DNA of 64,000 bases from Kappaphycus alvarezii (Eukaryota; Rhodophyta; Florideophyceae; Gigartinales; Solieriaceae). The stretch covers positions 2,666,001-2,730,000 of the forward strand of contig NADL03000594.1 of assembly GCA_002205965.3 (NCBI GenBank). Reading direction: 5' to 3'. Numbering within the stretch: position 1 is the first letter of the stretch; each line of letters begins with the position of its first letter. Positions 45,602 through 58,400 of this stretch are shown piece after piece. The notes beneath the pieces were generated by a model that worked only from the letters and a program-made list of their open reading frames with translations, made no database searches and had not been told where the DNA came from. The position numbers and the translations under genes were made by a program.

Positions 45602-46380
45602 AGAAACAGCGGGAAAGTTGCGGCGTGGAGGGTCGCGCGGAGTGCCGAGTTGGGACTTTCCAGAAGGGCTGGAGAGTGATGGATTAGGAATATAATTAGG
45701 TAAAATGGGAAAGTTTCATTTTTTATGATTTATGTGCAATATCCATGGGATTGAAGTCACCTCGGCAGATAGGATGTAGATATCGCACTGTGCAGGATAC
45801 AAGAATCGGTGTGTAGAAGTGCTCTCAGTTGGCCCATTCTGTTTATCTTGTGGAGGCGTTTGTCTGGCGGCAATGGAGAGTGCAATATGATTGGTGCGAG
45901 AACCAGATCTCCGAGTTGAGAAAGTGCAAATACAGTGAAAAGATCCGTACTTGTGGCAGATGATTGGCGGTATAATGGAACATTCCTACGTACCTCTTTT
46001 TCGTAATTATTTTCCCGGAGGGAGTGGTGGCCCAATGGAATTGAGGTAAAAGGTGATTATAGTTCTGCAATGATCTCCTCAACCGTGATCGAGATGGCCA
46101 GTGTTGAAGGCGGGAGCGGCCTGAGCCAAAGCCTGATTGGCCCATATTCGAGAACACTATGACAACCAGACGTAGCATGACGTGGCCGGAAATTGCCACC
46201 GCGGCATACCTCAAAACCACCCACCACCTACACTCCCAACATCCAACCAATCAGCCCACATTTCATGCATCATTGGCACAATCCCTGAACAAAAGAAAAA
46301 AAATATAAAAGATCATCCTTTCGAACATGCCGATCTCATGGATTTGTAGACTATCCGCCACTCGTGTGCCCAAAAATATC
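45602..46380. other. Intergenic stretch
   Basis: AT-richer than its neighbours. Small overlapping minus-strand frames at 45,757-46,250 lack motifs. A TATAAAAG word at 46,304-46,311 on the plus strand is too close to the next ATG to be a convincing promoter. Confidence 0.4.
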
Positions 46381-46854
46381 CTAGCTCTGACCTACATCAC
46401 ATGACCGCGGATGTGAACCACCACACACCCGATAATGTGCTGCAACAGATCGACAGCCGCCAAAGCCGTGGGAAAGCAGCCGGTAACGACGCTGAGAACG
46501 GGCCGTGAGAAAACTATGCTTGCGCTCAACTGTAACCTCATCCCCTGACCCCCAACGCCTTTGCAATCGCGTTAAAAAAACTATTGCCTTGAATTTGGGC
46601 CCTTCCGCAGGGGCACCACCGCGCCACTCCCTCGCTCTCCTGTCCACACGCCGACTGTCCTTGTCTCGGGCGTCCGCAATGATCAGCCCGCGCGATACAG
46701 TTTGTGCGGCTGGCGTTTGCATTTGCATTTGTGCAAAGTTTTCCAGCCCGCACCGTAACGCAGGTGTGGACGGTATGGTTCGAGGCGGCAGTGTTCTTTC
46801 GTATTGTACTTGTCGTGAGACTCGGGTCTTGACACTTACATCCACCGCGGCCAT
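46381..46854 (-). CDS. Possible hypothetical protein gene
   Basis: A 157-residue frame with an ATG at 46,854-46,852 in GC-rich DNA. It is basic and arginine-rich in its second half (RRVDRRAREWR, RLQRRW). No domain is recognised. The fifth codon is followed by GTAAGT, a perfect 5' splice consensus, so the true product could be a short first exon with a spliced continuation. A 117-residue frame on the other strand (46,505-46,858, GTG start) overlaps it. The calling is uncertain because long open frames arise easily in GC-rich DNA. Confidence 0.25.
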   Translation of the reverse strand: MAAVDVSVKTRVSRQVQYERTLPPRTIPSTPALRCGLENFAQMQMQTPAAQTVSRGLIIADARDKDSRRVDRRAREWRGGAPAEGPKFKAIVFLTRLQRRWGSGDEVTVERKHSFLTARSQRRYRLLSHGFGGCRSVAAHYRVCGGSHPRSCDVGQS

Positions 46855-48990
46855 ATGAAGCGTCCGGTTCCTATCGCGTCGATAGCCGCCGAGGCACGCA
46901 GAGAGGGCAACAGTGGGCCCCCGTCGAGTCCGTGTGATACCGGGTCGACGGTGTTAGAGTATGATATGTCTCTCTACTCATGCCGAAAAGTTATCATTCA
47001 CTGTTCCTCCTATTGACACGATCCTGTGTACTGTAAAGACCGATAGATGCACACGTGTACTTGATACTGTCAGTAAAACACTTGTCACTAAAGTAATCAT
47101 AAAAATAATAATAAAGCACCTCTACGGCCCACTTTTTGGAAAGGCCCGCCTGTTCAGGCCACCGACAGTTCTGTCAAGTACCGTACGTACAGTATTTGAG
47201 AGAACTTGATAGAGATTTGCATAGAATTAGAGGTATACTGTACCTTCTACATCCCTCGAAAGAGCTAACAGCTTAGTTTTACATAAAAACTAGGATGGGT
47301 TACATATTTCTTTCTTCCCCTTCTTTATTTTTCTTTCCACCTACCGACTGAAACCGTTGAAAAAGCCAACCCTGGCGGCCCGCCTCAATAAACGCAATCT
47401 CACTACGATATTTGCTAATGAAACGTTTTGTGTCCAGATCTACTTGTTCAGGAAAGTCAACATCGCAAGAATTGCACCTAAGAGAATTCTATTTCTCTTA
47501 AAACCTCACTTAAGCTCACCTTTTCCGTCCACCTGCATTTTTGACCTCCTTATGACACTGACTAAAGATACTGACTTGGAAAACATGAAATTAAAACTTT
47601 TTTCCATCTTCGTGCCCTTCTTCCGCCTCCCTCGGTCTGTAGCGACTTTTGAAGGAATATCACTGGCTCTACTGATTCCGCTTGGCGTAGGGAAGAATCG
47701 AGCGGCCGTTTAGGCTAAAAGGGTAAGCAAATGGCCTTTGGTGGTGCATAGACCCCTCCTCGCGCGAAAGTCCCAAAAATTGTAACGGCGAGCAGATGAG
47801 TACGGAATTTGAGCTAGCGGGAACAGAGTTATATTCAGACCCTGAATATGATTCATCGAAGAGAGGTCGTCGGGGATATTTCGTGACTTAGGATGCTCCT
47901 CCGCGACTCTCATCTTCAAAATTTTCCTCCGTTCTGCTGACTGGTCCTGATACTTCTTCTCGCAGCCGAAAATGGATCTGTCGACAGTGGTTTGTGTGTG
48001 CCTTCAGAGGCTTCTGTATCCCTATTAGCATTACTAAAGATAACCATGAAAGTTTAAAGTGGAGCAGTCACTGAGAGTATTACCCCTTCGAACTTCGAGT
48101 TAAACAAGTGGATTCCAAGAGCCAAATAAGAACTACAGTATAATGGGTACTGCCCCTTGTAACTTTCAGAATAATATTCGCAAGTGCAGAGATATAAGGA
48201 CCAAAACTGATTAAAAGGGCATAATCTTGGGGGTAGTGATATTTTGGTGAATGAGGTTTGGGCTTGAGTTGATGCATTTGGGTTTAGTTTTGTTGGTTCT
48301 ATTTTCTTTCTTTTGGCCTTATTGGGGAGAAGCCAGTCCCAAGAATTACCAGGCAATGATTCAATAGACCAGCGTAGAAATAAAAAGTCAAACAAATTGT
48401 GCTAAGATCCTTAAAATCAGTACAAAACCTAAAAAACTATAGATACTGTTTTGTTATCTGCCATACATATTGGTAGCTCAAATATTACAATTTGTGTGTC
48501 AAAGCTGTGCAATGCACTATAAATGTCTTTGTGGCCGAATATTGCTTGCGACATTGGCCACATAACACGGAAGCATTGAATACATAAAAATAGAAAATAA
48601 TTTCAAAAATAATTATGAATATAGAAAAACGCAAGGGCTTCTCAGATTTATGATAAAAATGTAAGTACCAAAGGTCTTTGAAATAAAAAGGGTCCGAACA
48701 TATAGTTTGAATCTAAGAATACACCAGGGGTTTCGGATGAAAGAGACACAGTTGCAAATGGGAATTAAATATTGATATAATAAACAGCTTAAAAGCAATC
48801 AAGGTGAGGAAGGAAAGTCGCATTACTTCGTAGGAAGAAAATTAAAAGATAAATTATATGTAAACAGAGAGAAAAAGAGCTACAGGGTGAAAAACATCAG
48901 TTGGTGGTGGTAGAGATAAGAAAATATATTGACCTCGCTTACAGATTGGTAATAAAATGTCTATCAAGTATATGTAAACTCTACCCGATG
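46855..48990. other. Intergenic stretch, edge of gene island
   Basis: GC content falls steadily to the AT-rich level. GTACAGTA words recur near 47,175-47,195 and 47,236-47,247. A 118-residue plus-strand frame at 47,357-47,713 begins with TTG and has no motif. No gene is called. Confidence 0.4.
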
Positions 48991-48999
48991 ATATATGTT

Positions 49000-51900
49000 T
49001 CATTTTCTTTTTCTACTCTTCCTTGAAGACTCAGTAGTCGATAAAAAGTCCAGTCGGCCTGTCAGTATTACATTTGCAATAATATATTTCCCAAAATGAC
49101 GACTAAAGTTGTCTGCCCCGTTCTGCGAGGAATGAATCAAGTAAATTTTGGTGATCTCGTTGACTTTGTAAACACGGGGTATATCAGCGATATCATTCAT
49201 CAGGCGTAACTGCCATAAAAGTTTCGATGGAGTGATTGTATCGGAGATTAATTTAGAGTTCTAATAGATGTAGAGAAGAATATAAATCTTTATAGCCTTG
49301 GAAATCATCTAAATACTTACACCGTACTAGTATCCGTGGGAGTAAGCGTATAATTCCAGCCAGCATCTACTTCTTTACACTTTGACGTTTACTAGAGGAC
49401 CAATACTGAAAGTGGAAGTGGTTTTAGTCATCTATCAGAAAGCTGACCGTGGTTCGTTTTGTATTCATTGTCAAGAAATACGTAAAGGTTCAACGACTTC
49501 AATTTGGGATGATCATAAATGTTGTGGCTGTGAAACATCGAGGTCAATACCCTCGTGTTAGATCAGATGAACAAGGAATCGTAGCGTGGCTATGTGTTTC
49601 TTCCTGGTGATGAATGAATTTGTCGCATTACCATCGCTAGAATGCCAGCCAGCATTAAACATATTGATTGAGTCATCTGTCGCTTGACCAGTGATACCAG
49701 ATAGCTTGGAGTTGTCAGCCTGCAAGAGGAAACGCGGGTCGAATACGCAAGGTGGCGTATTCGGAAGATCGATGAATACAGAGTAGTGGGTGACAGAAAA
49801 ACAAGAGGTAGACTCAACAAGCCATAGTGAGGAATAAATATTTAAAGTAATTTTTCCTTAGAAAGTTAGCTTCACGGGGAGGTTCAGTGAAGATGTCTCT
49901 CGCACCAGTGGTTTTGATTTCATAGAAGCTTGTTCGATATCTATTATCCATACCACACAGGAAAGCAGTATAGCCGTTAATTCAGTTTTTATCCTCAATG
50001 ACGTACGGGTAAGCATATTGTAGTTATTAGCAATATTTTATCGTAGCTTATCATGGTGACCAAGTAGTGGTGGATACTACACAATAAAGAATTGAATATT
50101 TGTTCGAATTTGTCCGGTTCTTCGATTTTTAATCAGAATAGGTCACTAAAGAAGTTCAAATCTTCCGGTATATCAGTGCAATTTGAATCTTTAACGCCAT
50201 CTTTGGCCACTATGCCATCACACTCCTTTTTTGGCTTTCAACAAATATCTCTATTTCCTCATTATGCACTATTTCAACCAAATCGGCATTCATTTTTTTG
50301 TGAGACAATAATCAGCATCTTCCACAAGTCTGAGAAGGTCTTTGAACGGGAGACACGATTTTGTGCGCGGTTTCAGCACAGTGTTTTGGAAGTTGTATTC
50401 AACACCCTTGCTGTCCAAGACGATAGATAGTCGATCGTCACGGTATAGAAATGTATAAGGGCCGTTCAATTATTTCTTGTCGCGGTATATCTAGTTAGTT
50501 GATGCTGTGTTCATGTCTCCATTGCTTCGGAGGCCGGAAAAAATAAACTTATACTAATGACGTGCAATATTCATTATGTACATGCGGTTATGTAAGGATT
50601 AATGCTTCTGCCATTAGTTATCGACCTGTAGAGGAGGGTTTGCACCAAAAGCCAGAATACATGGAGTTAATACTTCAAGTACGGTAGAATGAGACAAGGA
50701 TAAATTTGTGTAGTCAAAAAGAAGACTTAGAAGAGCGGCAAAGTGATTGAAGTTGAGCTTCTTCAAAATGCGCCGTAGTTTTTGATGATATAATTCAGCA
50801 TTGAGATACCAGTGAGTTTCAACAGCAACAGGAGCGATGGTATAACCAAGAAGGTTAGAAAGAGTAGTGAACTGAGTGGATATGAACCCCGATTGATCAA
50901 TGTTTATGGGGGACTCCAAGGAAGGGTACCACCAAAATTGTTTTGAAGGTAGTCCAAGAAGTGTACTAGTCCTACTTCGGTAGTAGTGCAGCACGAGAGA
51001 ACTAGTTTGCTTGCACGGCGCATGTAGTATAGATACATGCTGCATGAACATGGCATCTAAAGCTGCATAGAATTTGAAGATACATTGATTAGGTAGAACT
51101 GCACGACACCGGTTTGGTTCCTTGCTGAAAAACTGACATCCTCTCCACTCTTTGTTTACCTCAGCAAGTTTTTCAACATTGGAGTCTGTAGTTTAAAGAG
51201 GCCACGCAATTTGTAGATCCAGCAGGATCATTTTCAAGATTCCGGTGGACTGGGGCTAGTTAGGCCATCGAAAATAGGTACCCAATACCATCCACGTAGA
51301 GTGAGCGATCATTTTCCACTTCCTTGTAATAATGTCCAAAATTCAGGGTGAGCGCAATCGCGATACCAACGGCCTGGATCGCGTCATAAGGATTGTTGAC
51401 ATCCTCGTAAGTTACTGTGTCAAGTCTCATTTGAGTTTAAAGTCCGACTAACACGGGACACCGTTATAGATGAGTAGCGATCGATTATCAACGAGGTTTC
51501 ACCGGGTATCTGAATAGAAATGACAAGAGTCCCTATGATTTGAAAGGTTTCCTTGTTTACACCTGTTACGCCAAAGATGATGGTGGTATGCACGGGTAAT
51601 AGGTCTTTGAAGCGATGCTTACGGGATAATTCAACTTTATTGCACTGAAATTGAATGTGTTTCACTCAGTAGTGTTTTTTTCCATGTAAGAAGACGTCAG
51701 GAAGCATTCTTTTAGCTTGTGGAATGCTTCATCAACAGAGAAGACGGTGTACCAAGTAGTGTCAGTGAAGTAGCGTAGGAGGTCATCATGGAGTAAAGAT
51801 TGCATAACGGATAGACGTTGGAGCTCTTCTGTTTCAAACAAATCGCAACGTTGCAGGAACTTACGCTTGAATTGAATAGAATAGGTTCTTCGTAGAGTAA

Positions 51901-52050
51901 AAGACTGGTCTCCCTTACACCTAGCTACCTTGAGGTAGTGTCCTTTCGCAGTATTAGATGATGCAGGAGGCAAAATAACATGCTGAGCTTTCACAGGCGC
52001 GTTGCTTGCTACAATAATTGAGGTAGTGGTGGGGTTTAGTAGCAACATTA
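49000..52050 (-). mobile_element. Ty1/Copia-type fossil
   Basis: On the minus strand, from right to left: integrase-like sequence at about 51.05-50.6 kb (VAVETHWYLNAELYHQKLRR and later LTPCILAFGANPP, like the family's segment before the end of the core), and RNase H-related sequence about 49.8-49.6 kb. The polyprotein end is at 49.2-49.0 kb (NEITKIYLIHSSQNGADNF, like the family's NPADGLTK region). Sequence at 52.05-51.4 kb fits an upstream gag or protease part but is less certain. The element is broken in many places and AT-shifted, so it looks old. Terminal repeats were not found. Confidence 0.55.
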
Positions 52051-54970
52051 TATCATTCTGGATAGGCTTTCAGTTGCAAAGTCCACATGCAACGTTATGA
52101 TACTACAGGTGATCGCTAAAAATTAGACGTTGAAGTCTGTACTATTGGCGGGGTTTGCCACGCTGATTTATTCTAGGTTACTGATTCATAGCTGGCTGCC
52201 GGTTATTTTCTCCTCCAAAGTGGTATAGATAAAGGTATTAAAATTGCATTTATGAAATTTTGTGTCGTTTATAGATTTTAAAATCACAGAAAAGGAAGAG
52301 AAGAAAATAAAAGAAGGAACTAAGCAGTAAGTAGACGACTTGGGAGTATTCCGGGCGCAAATAGCTGAGGAAAAAAATTGAAGTCATTTTCCAAAAGATC
52401 CAAAATTTACTTGAAAAGGAATGAAGAGAGCCACCGGCTAGATCAATTCTCAGACCCTCTAGTAGGAAAAAGAAATAAATTAAACCCAACAATGACGCCT
52501 TCGGAGCCAAGAAAATTCCTAAAATATATATAAGAAACCAAAAACAATAGGACAAAGCCGCGTCTGAATCTTATAAAGCCTGTAAGACAATTGAAAGATT
52601 CTTCTCATGCGCACGAGATGTTATCTCTGAAGATTGAATGCCCCTCGGATCGATTAAAATCGTGTTAGAAAAGGCAAATGTCGACATTAATGCTTTATAT
52701 GATTGTTATGACCTATGAAATTATAGTTAGGCTTATGGCAGATGATTGATCTGCCAATGCAAGGATCTAGAAGGGTTCAAGAATACTTTTCGGAAGAAAA
52801 ATTACGTTGGAGGTGATAGTTCTATGCATATTTCCTCTCCTTCATGTGATTAAGTGAACTTCAATCGATATTGGAGTGCTTAAGATGGTATCGGCCCAAG
52901 TACAGCAAATTTTTGGCTAAAAAATAGATTAGTGAGTCCAAAATCAAGGGAATATCTGAACTTATGGAAATGTCAAATATGGTCAGCCCATTAGTGTAAC
53001 TGATCTTAAAGATTATGCATATTCTCATCCATGGTTTCTTCCTTTAAATAATTCATAGAAGCTGTTATTGGTAAAAGTATTACCTTTTAAGCCTCAAAAA
53101 ATTCTCTCGCATGGACCAGGCTTACAGCACAGATTTGGGAATTTTCAAATGCTTCAAACTAATTGACTAGAGCCTGCCAAGTTTTAAATAGCAATTGTAT
53201 CTAATAATTACGTGAATAAGATATATATTGGAGCTCTTCCAGGAAAATGGGTTCAAGTATCTGTTTTATCGGGTTTGTCCAGTTTCTTGTACTCTAAACT
53301 GAATGTAATAGTTTTTGTGTTTACTTAATGCCTTGAGTGCCCAATAAAATCCATGTAATACATTTTGACATCCTAGATAACTCTTAAGTTTTTTTCCAAG
53401 AAAAAAATCTCAAAAATTTTCGCAAAAATGTACTGTAGGCTTTTGGTCACTTTGGAAAATATAGAGCGGATTATCGGGTGTATAGACGAGATAGATACAC
53501 CCCTGGTTGTGATTAGTTATAATTTTGACCCTTCCTTACCACCACTCTTATGTTACTAAAATAGCTTATAATGGGACATATAGATCCAATGGGACTCAAA
53601 GCTAGGAGTAGTGCAAATTTTCGATCGAGGATGTATTATCTTCAGAGTTGAAACCTCCAATTTCAAGACGATGTTTTGAAAGCGAAGTGTGTGGAATCAG
53701 CGGAGATATAATATTAGAAAAACTTGTAAAATGCCTATGGTGAATCCCGACCGACGTAAAGGATACTAATTCACTATAAACCAAAATATTCCCTAATAAA
53801 GTAAAAAACAAATATCCTTGGGAAATTTTAAGAAAGACTCATTCATTGGCATGAAAATCAAGCGAAAATGTGAGAAATGATAAAATTAAGCATATTGCAT
53901 TAAAAATGAAACGGAATTTATCCTCTATGGAGCCTTTTGCACGTAATTTGATATAAAGCAATATATTTTTTAATAAAAGAAGATCTTAGTACATTTTAAA
54001 TGCCTAAGGAATGGTAAAGGTACACAATAATCAGCAAATGAAACTTCTACGGTGGTGTTAAGTTTGTAATTGCAAACATTTTCTTTGATTTAAATCGAGT
54101 TGTGAAAGATAAACGGTAAATTTCTTTACAGATCAGCGAATAAACTAATCATTTCATAAGAAAAGTAAGCAATTGAGTATTTTGGCATATATTCGGGTGA
54201 TATACTACTCATTTAATATCCCCTAGCTGCAGAACGAGTACATTGAAGATCATCTTTATCCTAAATACTAGAGACCTGCCTTCGGTATCATTTATCACTT
54301 AGGGAAGGACCTCTATAGTTTATAGAACCGTATAGTGATTAATTCTATCTTTCCGAAAATCTAGTGTACTGTATAATCTAAGTTAGTATTTTGTGACTTC
54401 TAAAGTATATTTAAAATTCAGAAAGAACTAATTTACTTATCCTGTAGATAAATAAATTAAAATTGAACTTCAAGGGTTATTTTATACTTCAAAATTTTGA
54501 TTAAAACTATGTTGTTTGATTTCTCCGCATTCAAATAGAAAATTACAATATTGCGTTTGATTAATAGTTAATTACGAAAAATAACTGAAATATGTTTTTT
54601 CTGAGGTAAGTTTCATTTACTTCAAATATGCACTTTGCGGGACAGGAAAATAAATCGAAAAAAAACAAATTTAAAGCTGAACTCGCTTATTTATTACAAA
54701 TGACGGAACGAATGAGATTTGAATCAAGTTTCATCTTCATTTCAGATAAATAGTTCCCTTTCTGGATCATAATTTTCGCTCTTTTTGTAATTGGTAAGCA
54801 AAATATTATTGGATCTACATGTGATATTTTTTTTACCAAAGATGCTTGATCCTAGAACTGAAAATTTTAAAACTTGGCCTTCCTGGAATTTATTTGAGCT
54901 TCAATAGTATTCATCGAATTCCAAATAGTTCTCTATCTAATAAGACTGTTTTTAATTAATATATTTCCCG
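52051..54970. other. AT-rich stretch without recognisable genes
   Basis: No domain is recognised in any frame. Open frames are short and lysine-, isoleucine- and phenylalanine-rich, as expected by chance from the composition. Confidence 0.5.
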
Positions 54971-54973
54971 TGG

Positions 54974-55400
54974 TTAGAACTTTTTTGAGTATATTTGTTT
55001 GAATACTAATGAATAGTTACAAATATCGAGTGGATGCAGATCACGCACTGAAGCAGTTATTAATTTCCCTAAACTTCTAATTTTTAAAATCATAATCCTG
55101 TATGCTTTAAATAGAAAATTATGGAATAGACTAATTATTCGATATTTTAGTCCTACACAGAAGAAAGTAACAATTTTCAGTAGCTTGATGCGAATATGTT
55201 TTTGGCGGTATGCCATAAAAAAACTCGGTTGGGAAGTCAGTCCTAAAATTTGAATCATTATTAGTATTATAAGGCCACAGACGTCGTCTACGCTGTGCAC
55301 CTCTTTGGATTGATATGAGATATAAGAGCTCAAGCATTATACGCATAAGAATTCACATAAGAATTTAATTTCAATTATTTTAATACCAAAACGACTTCAA
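54974..55400 (-). mobile_element. Probable Copia-type RNase H relic
   Basis: A minus-strand translated stretch of about 119 residues loosely follows the spacing of the Copia RNase H end seen in this window at 20.3-19.9 kb. It has a serine/valine-rich start, a central FMAYRQKHI segment and a closing SVRDLHPLDI. Resemblance is weak because of strong AT shift. No other parts or end repeats were found, so family and extent are tentative. Confidence 0.3.
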
Positions 55401-58400
55401 GTTTGTAGTTTAGGGATCCTTTACATTGCGATGATGAAATTACGAATATTCAGCATGCAAAAATCCCGGATGAGCCAGTCAAGAGTATTGTACTAGATCT
55501 TTTACAATACATAGTGGCGTAAGTCATGCTTAAGTGCAAAAGGGGCTGCGATGTAGTACTAAGGAAAATAAAAGAATATTCTCATTTGTACAAAGGAACT
55601 AGATATCTTAGCTACTGATATATAAGTTGTACATATACGGTACTCAGATCACAATTTTTGCTTTTAAATCATATTTATAATTGGATAACGCGTTATGAAA
55701 CTATATGAAGCCATCCCAAGTGATATGAAACACCTCAATTTTTAATTTTTTTGAAGTCCAGAATATTGTGGATTAATTGAGCATTTCAGGAGCTTCCTCT
55801 GTTCTTTTTTTCGGTTGCGGTTTACTTCGTTGTTAACTTTTATTCATTATCCGTTGAAAAAATAAAGCCGAAATCTATTACTTTTAGCGGTTTAGTTTAC
55901 CTCGCTTACAGAACTACATGACCCTCTCTAACGATTTTTCAGGTTTCAGTAATTTAAAACATCTGTAGAAGTACGAATGCTTCTTGGAATCAAAGGAGCC
56001 CATATGAAATATCACTTTGAACAAAAGTTTTTCACTACGATATTAAATAATAGGGATTTTCATCAAGAATGTTATGCAGAAAACTACGTATGAATCAATT
56101 CAATTTCAATACATTTTAATCAAAAGCACAGGGAAGAGCGCCTTTGTATTTTTGCCTTATTTGTATTCAACCAAGAGTTGTGGACAAAATATTCATTGGA
56201 AGCACTATGTAAATTAATCTTTAAAAATAGTTTGAAAAAAGTATAAAAGTGTAAATAGCTTAATATCCGTTTATGTATTTCCAGGTTCTCTCTTCAAAAT
56301 CGATTCAAACCGAATCTTTACGATAAAAGTTGACAAAAATTTTGGAAGCGTTAAGCTATGAAAAGTCTTTTTTCAAGCTTCTTCTTCCAAATTTTAAGCT
56401 TGTGCTTTGAAATTCTCAATTTATTCCATGTTAATGGGAATCCGGATGCCTAACTTCCTTCAAAAGAAACTTATTGCATATTTGATGTTCGTTTTTAACT
56501 AATTCGGTGACCATTATGGATAAAAAATTCCGTGTTCCGTGTAACATTAATAGGCATTGATAAAGGGAAATAATGTTGAGTTTGGTGTATCAATTTTAGC
56601 AGATGTGTGGAAGCGATTTTCCCTGATAATTTTTCTTCCTCTGCTCTGGGAAATGCGTTAAATTTTTTGCACAAAGTGACTACTGAAAGACACTAAATTC
56701 GTCAAAATGAATTTATATTTTTATTTCTGTAAACGGTTGTTTTCTACTCAGAATGACTTTAAATTACTGTACAACACTTTAAACTGCGTAAAACAGTAAT
56801 AAAATTAATAGTAAGATACAAAAGTATTTGGTATGTTCATGATAAAGCATAGCTCCGCCGATGTTCAATTACGATCGACCGTTTTAATAATGACACATTT
56901 TTTATTTTAATAGTTGATCTCGTCCATATTCTTCTCCAATCCCAGGTAATAAGTGCTCAAATGTCAATTTAGAAGCTTCGGTGTTTCGGAAAATGTATCT
57001 GGTGGTATTTTGGCATGTATCAATTTAATCCTTTGGATTCGACAAAAAAGGCTGTTAAATTCAGCCAATCCGCAATGCGCTCAACTCTTTCCATGATTAT
57101 ATCTGCAATAAATCAAGCGCACTAGGAGAATTAATGAAATGAAGTGAAGACGCAAAATACTGAAGACTGGATGAAAAAGAGGGCTGAATGTGCATGAAAG
57201 CGCAGAAAGCCACAAAGATTATGAAAGATATTAATCTTTCATCTGCATCTTTTACAATTCGACAATTCGGTATTATATGATGCTTCAACCTCAAATGTTT
57301 CGGAGTGCTCCAAATTAAATCCATTTTCCTGTTTTAAACGCTTTACCTCTCCTTTCCTGTTTTTTCCTTATCAAATTTTACTGAATCATATTTCAGGTTT
57401 TATAAATGATGATATAGAACTTTTTCTCCCTTCTTTAAGGAAGAGTTTTACTAAAACTTTTTAGCCTTCTCCGAAAGCACCCCAAGGAGAACCTTAGTGG
57501 CCAAAATTGTGTGCGCTTAAGGAGACCAACTTTAGGTAGACATTTTTCGTTCTCTTTTTCGGCTGAATTTTTATTTAAGTGTTAATGGGTGAATTAATGT
57601 CAATTTGGGCGTCAAATGGGCCCAATTAAGACCAAAAAGGCAATTAAAAAAGTTGAGGGAGCAAGATACAAACGAAACGTTATACAGACGATAATTTATC
57701 GGAGGATAAATTCCTTACAGTATTAAGGACTGACTTGTTTTTGTACATCTCGACTCCGAAAGTGTAATATTTTATTGCGATGACTAAGTTTGACTAATTG
57801 ACAGAGGTATTTTTCGCTATTTCTGCAGGAGAAATGCAGTTTAAGCCGACCCTGAATATTTGTGACTGTGCGGATATTATACGGTTATGTAAGCGTTCAA
57901 ATTATCGCCGAGTGTTTCAAAAGAGAGAAAAAGACGCCTCAAATTCTAGTAATGGGAGTCCCGCAGATTTTGATGAATGAGGATCTCAGCATCCACTTCT
58001 TTACTCTCTTTACCGTTAGAGCTCATAGATCCGTGGCATTAGTATATTATATTGACATAATCGCTACTGCATCCTAGCTATGGCTGAAACCAAGGAGGAG
58101 AAGACTCCTAATTTCAGTGACATACTGATGAAAGAAAGTTTCCACTATAACTCTTCCTAATGGAGGTAATTTTCAGAAACTGGGGTTTATTATAGCTCTT
58201 GAATGAAGCCTAAGCTCAGATCGTATAAGGAATTAAAAAATAACTTTGATGTTGATACTGCCAGCTCTCGGGGACAAACCTATGGAATTTGCCCTTCTTT
58301 TTTGGCTGCGGTAGCCGGCATGGAACTATAAAAATGCTCTTTTCCCGTATGTTCAAGATACATGTGCAATTTCCAGATGTATTCGCCCTAAACAAGTTTG

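Noticed and set aside
46304-46311. TATAAAAG as a plus-strand promoter.
   Set aside because: The next ATG is only 16 bases further and opens a 25-residue frame, which is too close for a normal transcription start.
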